Of a stretch of 64,000 nucleotides of DNA, positions 9,600-21,800 are shown piece by piece (position 1 is the first letter of the stretch; every line of letters starts with the position of its first letter). The stretch is from positions 213,501-277,500 of the forward strand of contig NW_026063245.1 in the NCBI RefSeq assembly GCF_024362695.1, read 5' to 3'. The translations under genes were made by a program, and so were the position numbers. The notes beneath the pieces were generated by a model, which was not told where the DNA came from, made no database searches, and was given only the letters and a program-made list of their open reading frames with translations. The DNA is from Pectinophora gossypiella. Its lineage: Eukaryota > Arthropoda > Insecta > Lepidoptera > Gelechiidae.

Positions 9600-10590
9600 T
9601 GATATCGAACGTTGTGGAGTATGATATATTATTACGTATACTGCAGTTAAATTGGATTCCACACTATAGTAGGTACTACAGAATATCGACACAATACGAC
9701 GGGTGATATCCAGTAAAGCTTTTCGGATACTGGTGAGAGCAGCTACTGTCAGCTGAGCGTATAATCGGATCAAACATGCAAGCTTGACTATGAAACATGA
9801 ATTGGGATTGCGCCGTGTGCTCTGAAAAGAGTTGAATAGCCCACCGTACAATAGGGGTCGTGCAGTATTTGAAAGCACGCAAAATTCCATGCTGTTCCGC
9901 CTCTGTGGCTTTCTATAAACGCCTTTCAAATCAAATACTCTGATAATAACGTTAAATTAGAGGTATTCATGTTTGGGATGGGGGGAAAGAGACAACAGAA
10001 CGATTTCCTCGGCATTACATTCGGAGTATTTCGTAAAGTCCTTTAGGTGATTATAAAATAATTACTATACTAGTAGATGGAGTTTCCTTTTAAGTATAAC
10101 AATGCCTTTTGAGACTCCGCTCCTTTATAGCAGAAAGAGAGAGAGAGAGAAGACACTAACTAGGAACTACTTATAAATTTACAGACAGGGAGCTTATAAA
10201 TGGTTGAATAATTAAATATTTACCTATAGGTGTGGTAAGTGCTAAACATTTTTATTGGGACTTCAACACCAATTTTATCTAATGACTTCCGGCCAAATAA
10301 TTAATACCATCTGAGGCAAACTCACATGACTGACTCAATTCAATACAATACATAGGTACGTATACTCGAACATAATAGTCGTAAAACCTTGTTTAAATCG
10401 CAGAATGGTTAGTAAGTAAATATACGACTAGAAAAGCGATCCCGGACTGTCTGTTGGCTCTTGCACCAAGTTTCTGGAACTAATGGGCACAGCTCCAATA
10501 CGGTGAAGGTGCATAAAACACATTCTAACCAAATAAAGTAAGTTTTCTTACGAGAACTTGATAATTTATTTGAATGTTGTAGAAATAACA
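9600..10590. other. gene-free host DNA
   Basis: Only weak open frames (for example 9522-9929 minus, no recognisable domain) and a short GA run near 10135-10151. No gene is supported. Confidence 0.35.
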
Positions 10591-10598
10591 TAAAATCA

Positions 10599-10765
10599 GC
10601 TCATGACTATATCCCAATTGGGGTAGTCAGAGGGACATCCATCGCAAATGAACTATGTACCCACACCTCACCGAACTTTCTGTTACGCTAACGTGATAGG
10701 TGGGGAGTCATATCGCCGTCTGTAATGGTTGACCCAACTGTGTTAGGGAAAACTGCACTTAAGAT
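10599..10765. repeat. SINE-like repeat, family E
   Basis: It starts with ATGACTATATCCCAATTGGG and includes ACATCCATCGCAAATGAACT and AACGTGATAGGTGG, ending near CTGCACTTAAG. Copies lie at 27185-27295, 31144-31310 and 60757-61070. Its edge (reverse strand) matches the tail of families C and D. Confidence 0.6.
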
Positions 10766-11485
10766 AGATGACAACATTTTGTTTTTCCAATATCAAAAAT
10801 TACTATCAATTACAGGATTTTCTTATTAGCCTGGCAGAGGGCCAAAACAGAGCACATGTCAGGAAAATTCGGATGGTCTAGTAACATTAGAGGGGACCGG
10901 ACCACTGCGGTCGCTGGCTGCGCACTGAACCGCAATAAATTAATGAAGAGGAATAGTCTGGCTTCGACTGACCTTAATCGAGTGCTTGATTAATGCGAAA
11001 GCAAATCTTAGTTGGCTAAAGACACGTTATAGCACCTAAGTCACTCGAGAAAGTGCTAAGAAAATTGCAAATAGAACTGAAAGTGTACCTAGAGACTGTT
11101 TTACACTATAGACTATAAAGTTTTCTCTGACAAGAAATATACATAATATGCAAGTATATTTTTTGAAAATCTTTCCATAATTTAATATTTGCATTTATGA
11201 TAAGCATGAATCCATTACTGTAAGAAAAACAGTACTGTAGTGCCATCTGTTGACAATTAAATAGTACTATGTCTCCTTATTGAGAGGGACCTGACTGTAG
11301 AGTACTTCAAGCAAGGGTCGCGTCTCGTGAACTCTCGTGTTAGTTCAGTTACCCTGATAATTCCGACATTGTTACACAGATGGCGCTGTGAAGAAGATAG
11401 GTTTTAAAAAATATATAGCATTGATATGGTTGTACTTAGTTAAGAGACTTTTTGTTATTATTTATTTTTATTTTGGTGCAATAAA

Positions 11486-11522
11486 GTGTATTTGTATTGT
11501 GTTGTATTGTATTGTATTGTAT
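11486..11522 (+). repeat. TTGTA pentanucleotide microsatellite
   Basis: Imperfect ATTGT/TTGTA repeats follow TGCAATAAAGTGTATTTG, a motif also seen at 13860 and 19572 and typical of LINE or SINE 3' ends. Confidence 0.5.
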
Positions 11523-11911
11523 GGTTCTATAAAAATACACGATTACTTATTGAATACAATCTGTGTTATGACGACGTCTATCTTACAACTCCAAACGAAC
11601 AGCAAGTCGTTGGTTTTGACAATCTTAAAAAAAACATTAATACTGTGTGATTACCTATAAGTATGCCGTTATGACATGTAATGATATAAAACATTCGCTT
11701 ACAAAAGAAAAAATCATGAAAATCGGACCTGTCCCTGGCAAATTAAAAGTTAGTTAGGAAGTTTGGGTTTTATTGACTCCACTAATATGATACTTGTCGG
11801 AGACAGGTCGCCAATATGCGTGCGCGTTGCCGACATGATTTTTTTATGTTATTTTAGGCCGCCATACCTACTTACCTACTGAATTCTTATAAAATTTCTC
11901 TCTAATGTCCT

Positions 11912-12206
11912 TATGAGGAGCTCGGTGGCGCAGCGGTAAACGCGCTAGGTCTGCGATTGTTGAAGTTAAGCAACTCTCGCAAAGGCCGGTCATAGGATGG
12001 GTGACCACAAAAAAAAGTTTTCGTTTCGAGCTCCTTCGTGCTTTGGAAGGCACGTTAAGCTGTTGGTCCCGGCTGCATTAGCAGTCGCTAATAACCATCA
12101 ATCCGCACTGGGCCCGCGTGATGGTTTAAGGCCCGGTTTCCCTATCCATCCATAGGGAAGGCCCGTGCCCCAGCAGTGGGGACGTTAATGGGCTGATGAT
12201 GATGAC
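11912..12206 (+). mobile_element. SINE with a tRNA-like plus 5S-rRNA-like head
   Basis: The head begins with a tRNA-type A-box region (GGTGGCGCAGCGGTAAACGC). A 5S-rRNA-like block follows: GAAGTTAAGCAAC at 11962-11974 and GGATGGGTGACC at 11995-12006, both matching conserved 5S gene segments. Then comes the GGCACGTTAAGC core (12049-12060), a unique body, CCCAGCAGTGGGGACG and a TGATGATGATGA tail. The core and the CAGCAGTGGG motif are shared with the tRNA-headed SINEs elsewhere in the window. Non-coding. Confidence 0.8.
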
Positions 12207-12590
12207 CCTATAGACATAACTTTATTCTATTCATATAGAATGTGACCATACAGTTCAATAGTTCATTCCAAAGGAAATAACACAGAAATGTAACAACAAA
12301 AAATGTATTTGTTATTATATGTGTTGCCAAGATTTCACTTGGTTCATTGTTTCGTCGTCATTGGTGTCGATGCGATCTCCGCGTCACTTCACAAACACCC
12401 TCGCTAACAATAACATTAAACATTGACGTTTCCGCCAGGGACGTAGTTGAGTGATCGAGGGCCCTGGGGCGGTAGAACAGGGAGGTACGAATTATGGTTT
12501 AAAACAGATGTTATGTAGCGATTTTTAGATTTAACAATAATTGATTTCATAGTGTTATATGTTCGAATTCCGACTTGGGCTTTAATCTAC

Positions 12591-12838
12591 TTTTTTGACG
12601 TGACTTATTGTAGATTTGCCGCAGATGGCATTAACTACTTGGCCGGACAAATGGGGAGCACTGAAGGCTCTCACCCGGTACAACGTTTAGGACAACAGGC
12701 CTGAGGGTGCCCAGTTGGGCGCGAACCTCGGCTCAGGGCGTCGTCTGAGAGGAAAAATATTTGAAAGAATTAATCGACCCTAGTGGGTCGATAGCGATAA
12801 GCGCTGAATGAGGAAAATCGTCGACCACGCCGGAGGTC
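12591..12838 (-). mobile_element. SINE family A, with target duplication
   Basis: A 248-bp element flanked by the 10-bp direct repeat TTTAATCTAC (12581-12590 and 12839-12848). Its poly(A) appears as TTTTTT at the left end, so it reads on the minus strand. It aligns in inverse orientation with 14711-14968. Confidence 0.75.
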
Positions 12839-12848
12839 TTTAATCTAC

Positions 12849-13500
12849 TGAATCCGGCAATATGGGTTTGAATTCAAGTTTTGGTCAAACATACCATTGA
12901 CACCATCAACTATTTGATACTTGATAAATAATGTAGTAGCATAACGTAACGTAAATTTTGCCAACACTTTTTATTTTTTATGCTAAGAAAATATATTTAC
13001 GACGACCATTAATTTCATTAAGACGTTAAAATGAGGCAATTTATTGTATAAAATAGCTAAATAAGGTAAATACTTATAGGTTGAGGAAAAAAATGTATAT
13101 TCGATGTACTTAATGAATTCCAGGTACCTAAAGTTTAATGGACCGGCAGCTGAGCAGAACCTTCGAAATATCAAAGAAGAGCTCTCATAAAATTATGTAA
13201 CAATATTTCTTGCAAACTTGATATATTTTGTACGTAAGAGGGAATCAGATTGTAGCCCACTAAGCTTACTCAAGTATTATTAAAGCTTAAACATTCCGTA
13301 GGATAAGATATTGGATACAAAAAATCTTCTTTTTTTTATTTCAATTTATTTTTAATTATATTACCATAATCACCATCGGAGCGAAGAAAAGATGCGTTAT
13401 GAGGTGAAACAATGGTCTAGGCTCTTTCAGCTTTGAAATCTCAAAATAATCAGAAATTAGAATCAATTATTCAACGTAGTTTTAAGTTTACGCGGTTATT
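12849..13500. other. AT-rich DNA, nothing recognised
   Basis: No supported gene or repeat apart from short AT-rich tracts. Confidence 0.35.
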
Positions 13501-13505
13501 ATCAT

Positions 13506-13630
13506 AATTCAAACACATAATAACGGGTTCTTACGGGTCACCCCGTGATCATGGCACTTGCAACAGTGTCGAAATATCGAGTCTCATATCTCCATTTAAA
13601 CGCGGAAAGAACTCGTTATGTGTTTGAATT
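13506..13630. repeat. MITE-like element, family B, copy 2
   Basis: Inverted ends: AAACACATAATAACGGGTTC on the left, AACTCGTTATGTGTTTG on the right. The middle carries CCGTGATCATGGCACTTGCA, shared with copies 1 and 3. It is the shortest of the three. Confidence 0.65.
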
Positions 13631-13800
13631 ATTCAACGTAGTTATCATGCATAGACTTGCTGAAGGTCAATTTAACACTTTTGAATCTACTTAATTTCGC
13701 AAGGCGTTATGGCTCAGGAGACAAAATGACAAGAAACTGCAACAGCAACACATCTTTTAAATAAATGTAGGTAAACATGTTATTTAATAACTAGAGGAAC

Positions 13801-13893
13801 ACATTTATTGTTTTACACATTAATTTGTTGTTTTAATGTTTTTAGTGTTGTGTTTATATGTGCAATAAAGCGTTTTTGTATTGTATTTTTACT
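13801..13893 (+). repeat. retroposon 3'-end remnant
   Basis: A T-rich stretch leads to GTGCAATAAAGCGTTTTTG and a TTGTATT-type tail, as near 11475 and 19571. It probably derives from a LINE or SINE 3' end. Confidence 0.3.
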
Positions 13894-14035
13894 AGGTATT
13901 TTATGAAGTAAGCTTCACATGAGCTTTAAATTTATTTTCTGACAATATAAAAACGTATACATAACCTCAAAAAGATGAATTTATTATTATTAGAACGACT
14001 GTTAAAGTCTTCTTCTTCTATCGTGTGAGTTGTGA

Positions 14036-14332
14036 GGTGGATTACCAACCTCATCAACCCTGGGGTCAGGGTTACTATTGAGCTGCCAAAGCGCCTGATA
14101 TGACTCATGTAACGACTACGTACTTACATCAGTAAGTAGTAACCGGGACCAACGACTTAACGTGCCTACCGAAGCACGGATCGTCTTACTTTCGGACAAC
14201 CAGGTGATCAGCCTGTAATGTCCTAACCAAACTAGGGATCACAAAGTGATTTTTGTGATTTGCCCCACTGGGATTCTAACCCGGGACCTCCGGATCGTGA
14301 GCCCAACGCTCAACCACTGGACCACGGAGGCC
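14036..14332 (-). mobile_element. tRNA-headed SINE (S1), variant copy
   Basis: Reading the minus strand, the head GGCCTCCGTGGTCCAGTGGT leads to a B-box-like GGGTTAGAATCCC, then the core GGCACGTTAAGTCG. The body matches the 5'-truncated copy at 20205-20455. Non-coding. Confidence 0.75.
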
Positions 14333-14634
14333 GTCTATTAAAGTCAATGTAAGGAATATGCAAGGAAATATTAATAGAGGTAAGTTTATGTCCTAGTGGC
14401 AAGCGAGCGTAATTATGTAGCGAGTGATTGTGTTTGGATCACAGATAATTGATATCACGTGGTTTCCAGGGTTTGTGGCCGGTTAATGGCAAGAGGATAA
14501 TCTCTAATGAGGTACACGTACGTTGCGATACGAAGGCTAACGTTTTCCTGACGACCCGATTACTCTAGCCATAGAGGCAGCCAATCAGCTCGCGACACCA
14601 AACACTTCATGACCCCGATACCGACCCCGCCGGC

Positions 14635-14707
14635 GTACATACATACATATATACATAAACTCACGCCTATTTCCCACCGGGGTAAGCAGAGACTATAGAA
14701 TTCCATT
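14635..14707 (-). repeat. TATG-tailed repeat, family D
   Basis: CATACATAAACTCACGCC, then TTTCCCACCGGGGTAAGCAG and GACTATAGAATTCCA. Copies lie at 17652-17870, 32711-32795 and 42019-42062. Confidence 0.65.
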
Positions 14708-14710
14708 CCC

Positions 14711-14968
14711 CGCCGGCGTGTTCGACAATTTCCCTTATTCAGCGTTTATTACTATCGACCCGCTGGGGTCGATTAATTCTTACAGTTATTTTTCCTCTCA
14801 GACGACGCCCTGAGCCGAGGTTCGCGCCCAACTGCCAACTGGGCACTCTCAGACCTGTTGTCTTAAACGTTGTACCGGGTGAGAGTCTTCAGCGCTCCCC
14901 ATTTATTGTCCGGCTAAGTAGTTAATGCCATCTGCGGCAAATCTACAATAAGTCACGTCAAAAAAAAA
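14711..14968 (+). mobile_element. SINE family A, plus orientation
   Basis: It begins CCGCCGGCGTGTTCGACAAT, contains TATCGACCCGCTGGGGTCGA (a near palindrome) and GACGACGCCCTGAGCCGAGG, and ends GTCACGTC followed by a run of A. It is the inverse of the copy at 12591-12838. Confidence 0.7.
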
Positions 14969-15207
14969 ACATAAAACACGTTCAGCTGCTTGTCTTCCCG
15001 GGCATGTCGTAAAAACCGACAGAGGGATTGTGTCCTTTAACATCTAGAACATCTCTAAGACTAATGTTATGGGCGATAGGCTGATCCCTTATCACCATAC
15101 GGTTCGTCATATCCAGCTTACGACATCATATCAACAGTGGCCGCAAGTTGACTTGTGGCTCTGCCCACCCCATTAGGGATAACGGGCGTGAGTTTATGTA
15201 TGTATGT
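14969..15207 (+). repeat. TATG-tailed repeat, family C
   Basis: It runs from AAAACACGTTCAGCTGC through GTTATGGGCGATAGGCTGAT and CAGTGGCCGCAAGTTG to CCCCATTAGGGATAACGGGC and a GAGTTTATGTATGTATG tail. Non-coding and SINE-like in size. Confidence 0.65.
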
Positions 15208-15209
15208 AA

Positions 15210-15739
15210 AAAAAAATCTAACGTTCGAAACTAATTTTAAAATACAAACTGACAAATTCAATCTGTAAAGAAGAACCAACAAACTCAGTTTGAAATCGAT
15301 TTTGTCTGTTGTATCAGATACGCGTGATAGACGTAGTCCCCCACAACTTGGCAACTTATACTCCGAGTTTCCAACTACCTACATGTAGTTATAAACTAGC
15401 GTCCTTGTATACAAGACGGTGTTGCGCTGAACTGAAACTTACACGGACGCGACGTGAAGTTATTATTGTGAAGAATAGAAATATTCTGTATACTTTTCAG
15501 TTTATTCTTTACTTAGGTACTTGTTCCAGTGACGACGTTGAGCGAGAAGCGAACATAACATAGCATCGCCTGTTTAGTGTAGGCAAGATGTGCACTATTC
15601 ATATACACCTACCCCACGCCAACCATATGTTTAAGTCCCGTGTAATAGGGGGCGGCCCTATTGCCATTAATATAATTAAAACTAATAAAGTCTAATTCAG
15701 TGGTACCGAGCCAAAATTCGCGCTAGTTTTGCTATAGTT
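15210..15739. other. gene-free spacer
   Basis: Short open frames on both strands without recognisable domains; nothing supported. Confidence 0.35.
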
Positions 15740-15747
15740 GTTAGGAG

Positions 15748-16200
15748 TAGTGTTGTAAAACCGCTCGAGTCAGCGCTTAAACGCTGGAGTCGACGCTCGA
15801 GCAGATTGCAAGTCGGGACTCGACTGAGGCGCTTGACGCTTGAGCAGTGGCTTGAGCGTTTAAGTGAAAAAGTCTATTACGAGGCTCAAGCTTGAGCGTG
15901 AGCGTCTAGATTGAATAGTAATTAATAAGAGGAATTGTTAAAAAAAGGTATTATATTATACGCGAAATAAAATGCTTTTAGATAAAAAAAAAATTATAAT
16001 GAATTAATTAAATGAATGAAATATTAAAATATTAATACAACGCTCAGACGCTTGAGCGCGTGACTCGAGCGTAGAAGTCTTGAGCCTTCAACCCTCGCAA
16101 GCCTTAAACACTCAAGCGGTTTACGCTCGAGTCTAAAACGCTCCAAAGCGTCGACTCAGCGCTAAACGCTCGACCCTCAGCGCTCAGTTTTACAACACTA
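15748..16200. mobile_element. non-autonomous hAT-type MITE
   Basis: The 453-bp element has 14-bp terminal inverted repeats, TAGTGTTGTAAAAC at the left and its complement at the right. It is flanked by a perfect 8-bp direct repeat GTTAGGAG (15740-15747 and 16201-16208). Both subterminal regions are crowded with CGCTCGAG / CGCTTGAGCG-like motifs in both orientations around an AT-rich centre. The 8-bp duplication and subterminal motif clusters are hAT hallmarks. No transposase is encoded. Confidence 0.85.
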
Positions 16201-16208
16201 GTTAGGAG

Positions 16209-17200
16209 CTGTTGGCCTCCCAAATATTAAATAAATATATAAATGTGCCTTTTCCGGAATCTTTGTCTTTTGTTTATTTCTTGGGAGAGAAAATTGTCCA
16301 TAGCTAATCGCTTCCTAGTGCCCGGTGGGGCAAGTGTCTTTGTTTTGTGTGAGGTAAACTGCCTCGCGATCGTCTTTTGTTCAGCGATATACACACGTCT
16401 ATGAAATCCAATACTTATTGTTTTAACAAATGTGCAGAAACGACCAAACAAGTTACGAGTAACAATAAAAGTCACCCACAAAAAAGCCACGTAGACCATT
16501 TTAGTTTACTTTATTTGCACTGAAGTCATTACAATATTTAGTTAATAATTAACTGTGAGGTACTTAGACCCTAATATACATAGACATACTCTGTGCAGCA
16601 AGTAAAAAAATCGTTTCATATTCATTTCTAGACCTCATTATCTTCCCCTACTTTAAATAAAGAATTCAAGATGAAGATATTCATGTATGTGACCTTAAGT
16701 CGTAAAACCGAGAAGAAGAAAGTGTAATAAAAAGCCTTTATTGCAGGCAATTAGAATTTTGTTCACATTGACACCACATTTACAATTCTTCAGTGGCTAC
16801 TGAAATAAAACAATAGGAACGAAATTCATTTGAATATCTAATCTCCAAATTTAAATCGTAAACTGAATTTATAATACCTACAAGCAAATTGGGATAATTA
16901 TCTGGTTTACAGGTTATTGATGTGATTAGCTATTAACAGACAAATAGCTGGTTCGTAATGCATAATGTGGAGCACCCCCCAACCTCCTCTCTATGCGCAA
17001 GACCACAAGACCACAACAGAACACCTGTTTTGCCACCATATATAATGCATATCAGGCCATGTATTAATAATCTGTTGTTATGGGATTACTATTAGTATGC
17101 TATTTTGGACTTGTGAGTCTGCGGGAACCCGAAGACTCACAAGTGCTGCAAGAATCATTTACGATAGATGCTGATGATGATGATGCGATTTTGGGAGCGA
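16209..17200. other. gene-free DNA
   Basis: A 90-codon frame on the minus strand (16227-16499) starts with ATG but shows no domain. The rest is AT-rich; nothing is supported. Confidence 0.35.
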
Positions 17201-17205
17201 ATAAA

Positions 17206-17645
17206 AATCATAGAACACGTGCAGCTGCCTGTCTTCCCGCTGTCCTTTCTAACATGGTGGACAATCGTTATGGACGATAGACTGGTCCCATTACTTGAAT
17301 GTAATTTTATTTTATACATAATTAATTTATTACTCTTATTAGCCATGACATTGTTATTAATTTATTATCTTTTGACATTTTGATTTAATTTATTATCTTC
17401 TTTGTTGACATTCTTTTATTATCATTTTCGTCGATCATATTTATGTTGTTACCGATTTATATTGTGTCTAAAATGTGTTGTATAACTAAATGTGAAATAA
17501 ATGAATCTAATCATGTTACCATAAGGTTCATCATTATTCATCTTAGGACTTCGTATCCATAGTGCCGACAAATTGTCTTTGGTTACTTGTGAGTCTATCC
17601 ACGTCGTTGGGTATCACGAGCGTGAGTTTATATTATATATGGTCA
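17206..17645 (+). repeat. TATG-tailed repeat, family C, interrupted
   Basis: GAACACGTGCAGCTGCCTGT and GTTATGGACGATAGACTGGT match the first half of 14969-15207. After an AT-rich insertion (about 17300-17510) the second half resumes with CCATAAGGTTCATC and ends GCGTGAGTTTATA. Confidence 0.55.
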
Positions 17646-17651
17646 CGATTA

Positions 17652-17870
17652 ATACATACATACATAAACTCACGCCTATTTCCCACCGGGGCAAGCAGAG
17701 ACTATGGAATTCAATTTGCTGCGATCCTGACACACTTCTCTTGCTTCCTCCACATTCATCATTGTTTCATACACGCACGCCGGTTCAGAGTAGATCGTAC
17801 TAAACCTTTTCTAAGAACATCTCCAATTTGGTCAATGTACGTCTTTCTAGGTTTTCCTCACGATTCATTC
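17652..17870 (-). repeat. TATG-tailed repeat, family D, longest copy
   Basis: It has the family D end (CACGCCTATTTCCCACCGGG) and extends through GACACACTTCTCTTGCTTCC into ATCTCCAATTTGGTCAATGT. On the minus strand the last part has LINE ORF-like composition (LERRTLTKLEM), so D may be the 3' end of a non-LTR retrotransposon. Confidence 0.5.
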
Positions 17871-18812
17871 TATTAAGTAGTCATCTTTGACATCATCCTA
17901 GCGTTTTCTTCTATATTATATTTTTTACCAGGCCTTTAAACTAACCTGCAGGCTTTGACGGGTCCAATATTTTTGTACAGAAGCGACTGCGATCTGATCT
18001 TCTAAACCGCAATAACAAAAAAAACTCGAACATCATTAGTTTAGGCCCATGTTGAACCTGCGACCTCACAGTGGGAGTCGGGCATTTTACTAACTGGCTC
18101 CATTATCTTGATATTTGTTCACCCGCACTGACAGAAAACTCTGTCATATGGAGACTACGACGGTTTCCTTGTAAAGTTAGTACTGAGAGACTAAGCACAA
18201 GTCGGAAATTGAATTCTCGATATGTTAGACAATAGTTGAGCGCACTGCCAATACAACCAACTGTGGGTAAGCAGAGGTCTCGGCGACGAGTTATCTGACG
18301 AGACGAGTTATCTCGTCGAACGGTGCTTTGTGGTGGCAGCTTACGGTATTTGCATGCTGATGTGTTTTGTTTAATCGTGCTGGCTCGCATATTTGTTATC
18401 ATATCATGCTCTCTGTAAATATGCTACTGATAACTCTATTCTTACAACCAATATGCTGAATGATTATACGCAAATCACGACACTATGTTAGCAAATTGTA
18501 TTCTTTCTATGTCACTTTTGATTTGTATTTTCTATGTAAATTATTTGTTATATTACCTATGTTAGTTGTTTTTTTTTTGGTTTTTAAACAGAATATTTAC
18601 AAGATAATAGTACAACTTGTTATAATAAAATATCTCTATTGGGTCAGGTGTTAATAAATTAATGTATTTACATTATAACTCATTTTTATGGGTTAGTTAC
18701 AGATAAAGAAAAATATTATAACTTTACTAAAGTTAAAAAATAACTATATACCAGTCTACGTCTTACAGACCAATATCAGCAATGCAACGAGCTCTTTCTG
18801 AGAAAAAGTTAA

Positions 18813-18818
18813 CTTTAA
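18813..18818 (-). terminator. candidate polyadenylation signal of the SLC17-like gene
   Basis: Minus-strand ATTAAA about 50 nt after the stop codon at 18869-18871. No AATAAA was found closer. Confidence 0.3.
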
Positions 18819-18868
18819 TACCGTTTTTAGAAATTGTGATCTTCTTCATACCAAATCTATTCCAAGTT

Positions 18869-21800
18869 TCAAACCCGCTCGAGCAATTTGTTGTTGTCCT
18901 TCTCAGATTTCTCCGGCTTCTCCGGTTCCTGTGTCAACACGGGATTCATCTCCTCTGCAATAATAATACAAACAATCAATTACTTTAACATAAATATATC
19001 AACTTATCCCGTGTATTAAGGAGGTTAAATGAGCGCGAGCCTCGGCCCATGGCGTCGTTTGAGCAGTATCAGGTATATCAGAGAGAACCAGCCAAACTGG
19101 GCCGATAGTTATGTGGCACGATGGGTGGTGATGGAGTCCCTACGTGCCGGCAGAGTAGTGGGATGATTGGTAATAACGACGACAAAATAACGTTTTAAAT
19201 TCAACAGAAATATCTAGTTTATTAACAACACTTCACAAAAAAAATATAACGATGCTTAGATATAAGATCAAAACCAAAATTAGAGGGCACGGCCAGAGCT
19301 AAACAGGATAATATATTTATGTTGTTCTTATGAAGGTCGAGGATGCAATGAATCAGTGTAAAAATGAAAAGAAATGCAGAATGGAATGAGAATTTCGAAA
19401 TTTAAAATGATTGACGGTCAGAAGGGAAGGCCAGTATGTGCAGAGTTTGTACTCTGCTACAGTTATAAGCGCTAAAGAAGGGAAAATGTTGACTACACCG
19501 GTCGACATCGGAGTGCCAAAGTGATAACTGTACCCCGATGTCCGATTGGCAATCAGGTATATATTTAAATGTAGTTCTGTGCAATAAAGTATATTTGATT
19601 TGATTTTGATTTTGTATATCTAAAGCAGCGAGTATGCAAGAAGATTTTTAAGACAGTTGAAGAAAATGATGTGTCAGAGTCGTAGATGTGTGGGAAATAG
19701 ACGTGACCTTGTGTATGTATGTAATCGAATATCGTTACCTGGCTGTGCAACCTTCTTGTCCAGGAAGTCGGGGTCATCCCAGGGCTGCAACTCTGCTGAG
19801 CCGAACATCACGTACACCACATTGGTGACAACGCTCATGCCCGCCGCCACCAGGAACACTATGCGCCATCGGCTTAGATCCGTCTGGACAGATACATTTC
19901 TCAATCAACAAAACACTATAAGATAAAAACCCTGTTGCCTAACCTGTTGCAAAGGACGCCAGTGGGCTACTCCGTGCTACTCTTAGAAGACTGGACTTAC
20001 TCAGGCCAGTGACCTTTCCATCTTAGGCCCACACTGATTGTAGTGAGTGGGGAGAATTATCGCAAGCAATAAATACCTAGGATACCTAAATACCTACGTT
20101 GTTTCCTTGCTGATACCCTACGAGACCCTGAACTGTGCTAGCCGGCACAATAGGTAATCCATAAGCTTTAGTCAAAATTTTCTAACATGCATTTTATGCA
20201 TTTTATACCCTATTTTGGTAAGGACATTACAGGCTGATCACCTGATTGTCCAAAAGTAAGATGATCCGTGTTTCGGAAGGCACGTTAAGCCGTTGGTCCC
20301 GGTTAATATTTACTGATGTAAGTACGTAGTCGTTACATGAATCATGTCCCTAACATGGTGGGTTCCTGGGGCCTTTGGCGGCTCTATAATAACCCTGACG
20401 TCAGGGTTGATAAAGTTGGTATTCTTCCTCACAACCTACACGATAGTAGAAGAAGACTGCTTAGCTGGAATAACACCAAAACCCGAACACGTCGTCAAAG
20501 TTGACAGAATTTATTAGTATACACTATACTTATACACTACTTACTACTACTACTTACTATTTACTTACTTATGTTTATACTTTTTTAACACCTTGTACTA
20601 TCTAAACTCGCGTCATAGGCTGGTATATTGTCACCATTTGTGGTTCATCATAGCCATTTTTGGACTTCCATCACGACGAGTGTGGTTGCTAAATGTATTA
20701 CCTCTGATGACTGGCATACTCTTGGTAATCAAATTCTTAATATAGATGCCGGTTTTAGTACTTGAAACTGATAGTTAAGTTAGAAGTATTGATAATACTG
20801 ACGGGGTCATTCTGCAGCAGGAAGCTGGTGAGGATAGGCACGAACACGCAGACGATGTTGGCGATGAAGTTAGTCAGCGACAACAGTAGACCCGCGAAGT
20901 TCGGAGACAGATCCAAGTGGTTGACCTGGGAAAACGCCATTATTGTAAGTATTCTTAAATCAAAACATATAGAAGGGATACTTTCCACTCCAAATTAATC
21001 CGTACTCTGACTCCACCCCTATTTTGGGTAACCTCGTCCATCTGCAAGACGTAAGAAGTAAGAATGGGAAGCAAGACTTCCCATGCATATGATAAGGTGG
21101 CACAGACACAGTTGTGCGAGTACAAAAACTACATCTGTGTAGTGTCTGTGTAAGTCTGGGGTGTGGGGTGAGTCAGCACGATGAAGAGATGGACAAAGAA
21201 GAAGTGGAAGAATCTCACCATGAACCCTGCGGCGCAAAAGCCGCTGAAAGTGAGCGCGGCGACGAGCCACACAATGGCCAGCGTGGTGTGTCCCGGGCCA
21301 GTGAACGCTAGACCTACCAGCCCCACGGAGATGCCAACCGCTCCTGGAACCATGTCAAAAAAAATCGTAAAAATCTAGAGCTCGCGACTATATTCTCAAT
21401 TGAAATAGTCAGAGATACATTAAAGGCAAAGATAATTGTACTTAAGATGCAAGCATGTACCAATGGTGTTGAAGATCTTGCGGCAGGCGAGGCCGGAGAG
21501 CAGCCCCTTGTTGTAGACGCGCTCACACGCACTGGTCGCGAACAAGCCGCCCGCCCACATGCCGATGTATGGCAGCGCTGACAGGATCGCGCTCTGAAAT
21601 GTTTTACTTACTTCATAAAGTAACTTAAAGAGCAATGGACCGGGTCTGCTGGATGGATAGGGTCCACCAAATCGATCACGTCCGAAATTACCACAATTCA
21701 ACAGGTATCACTGATGTTGGGAATAAATCTGCCAAATTAAAGTGAGACTGGACCGAACATGTTTATCGCATGTATCCAAAGCGATTTGGAGGCAGTATAG

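Noticed and set aside
9522..9929. 135-codon minus frame
   Set aside because: No recognisable motif; it spans family repeat sequence and low-complexity DNA.
11962..12006. Apparent 5S rRNA gene
   Set aside because: Only about 45 bases match, embedded in a SINE; the rest of 5S is absent.
17080..17383. Overlapping plus-strand frames of 66-71 codons
   Set aside because: They lie partly in a family C repeat and have simple acidic or leucine-rich composition.
20803..20998. Plus-strand frame over the ninth coding exon of the transporter
   Set aside because: The minus-strand exon has family motifs and in-phase splice sites; the plus frame is its shadow.
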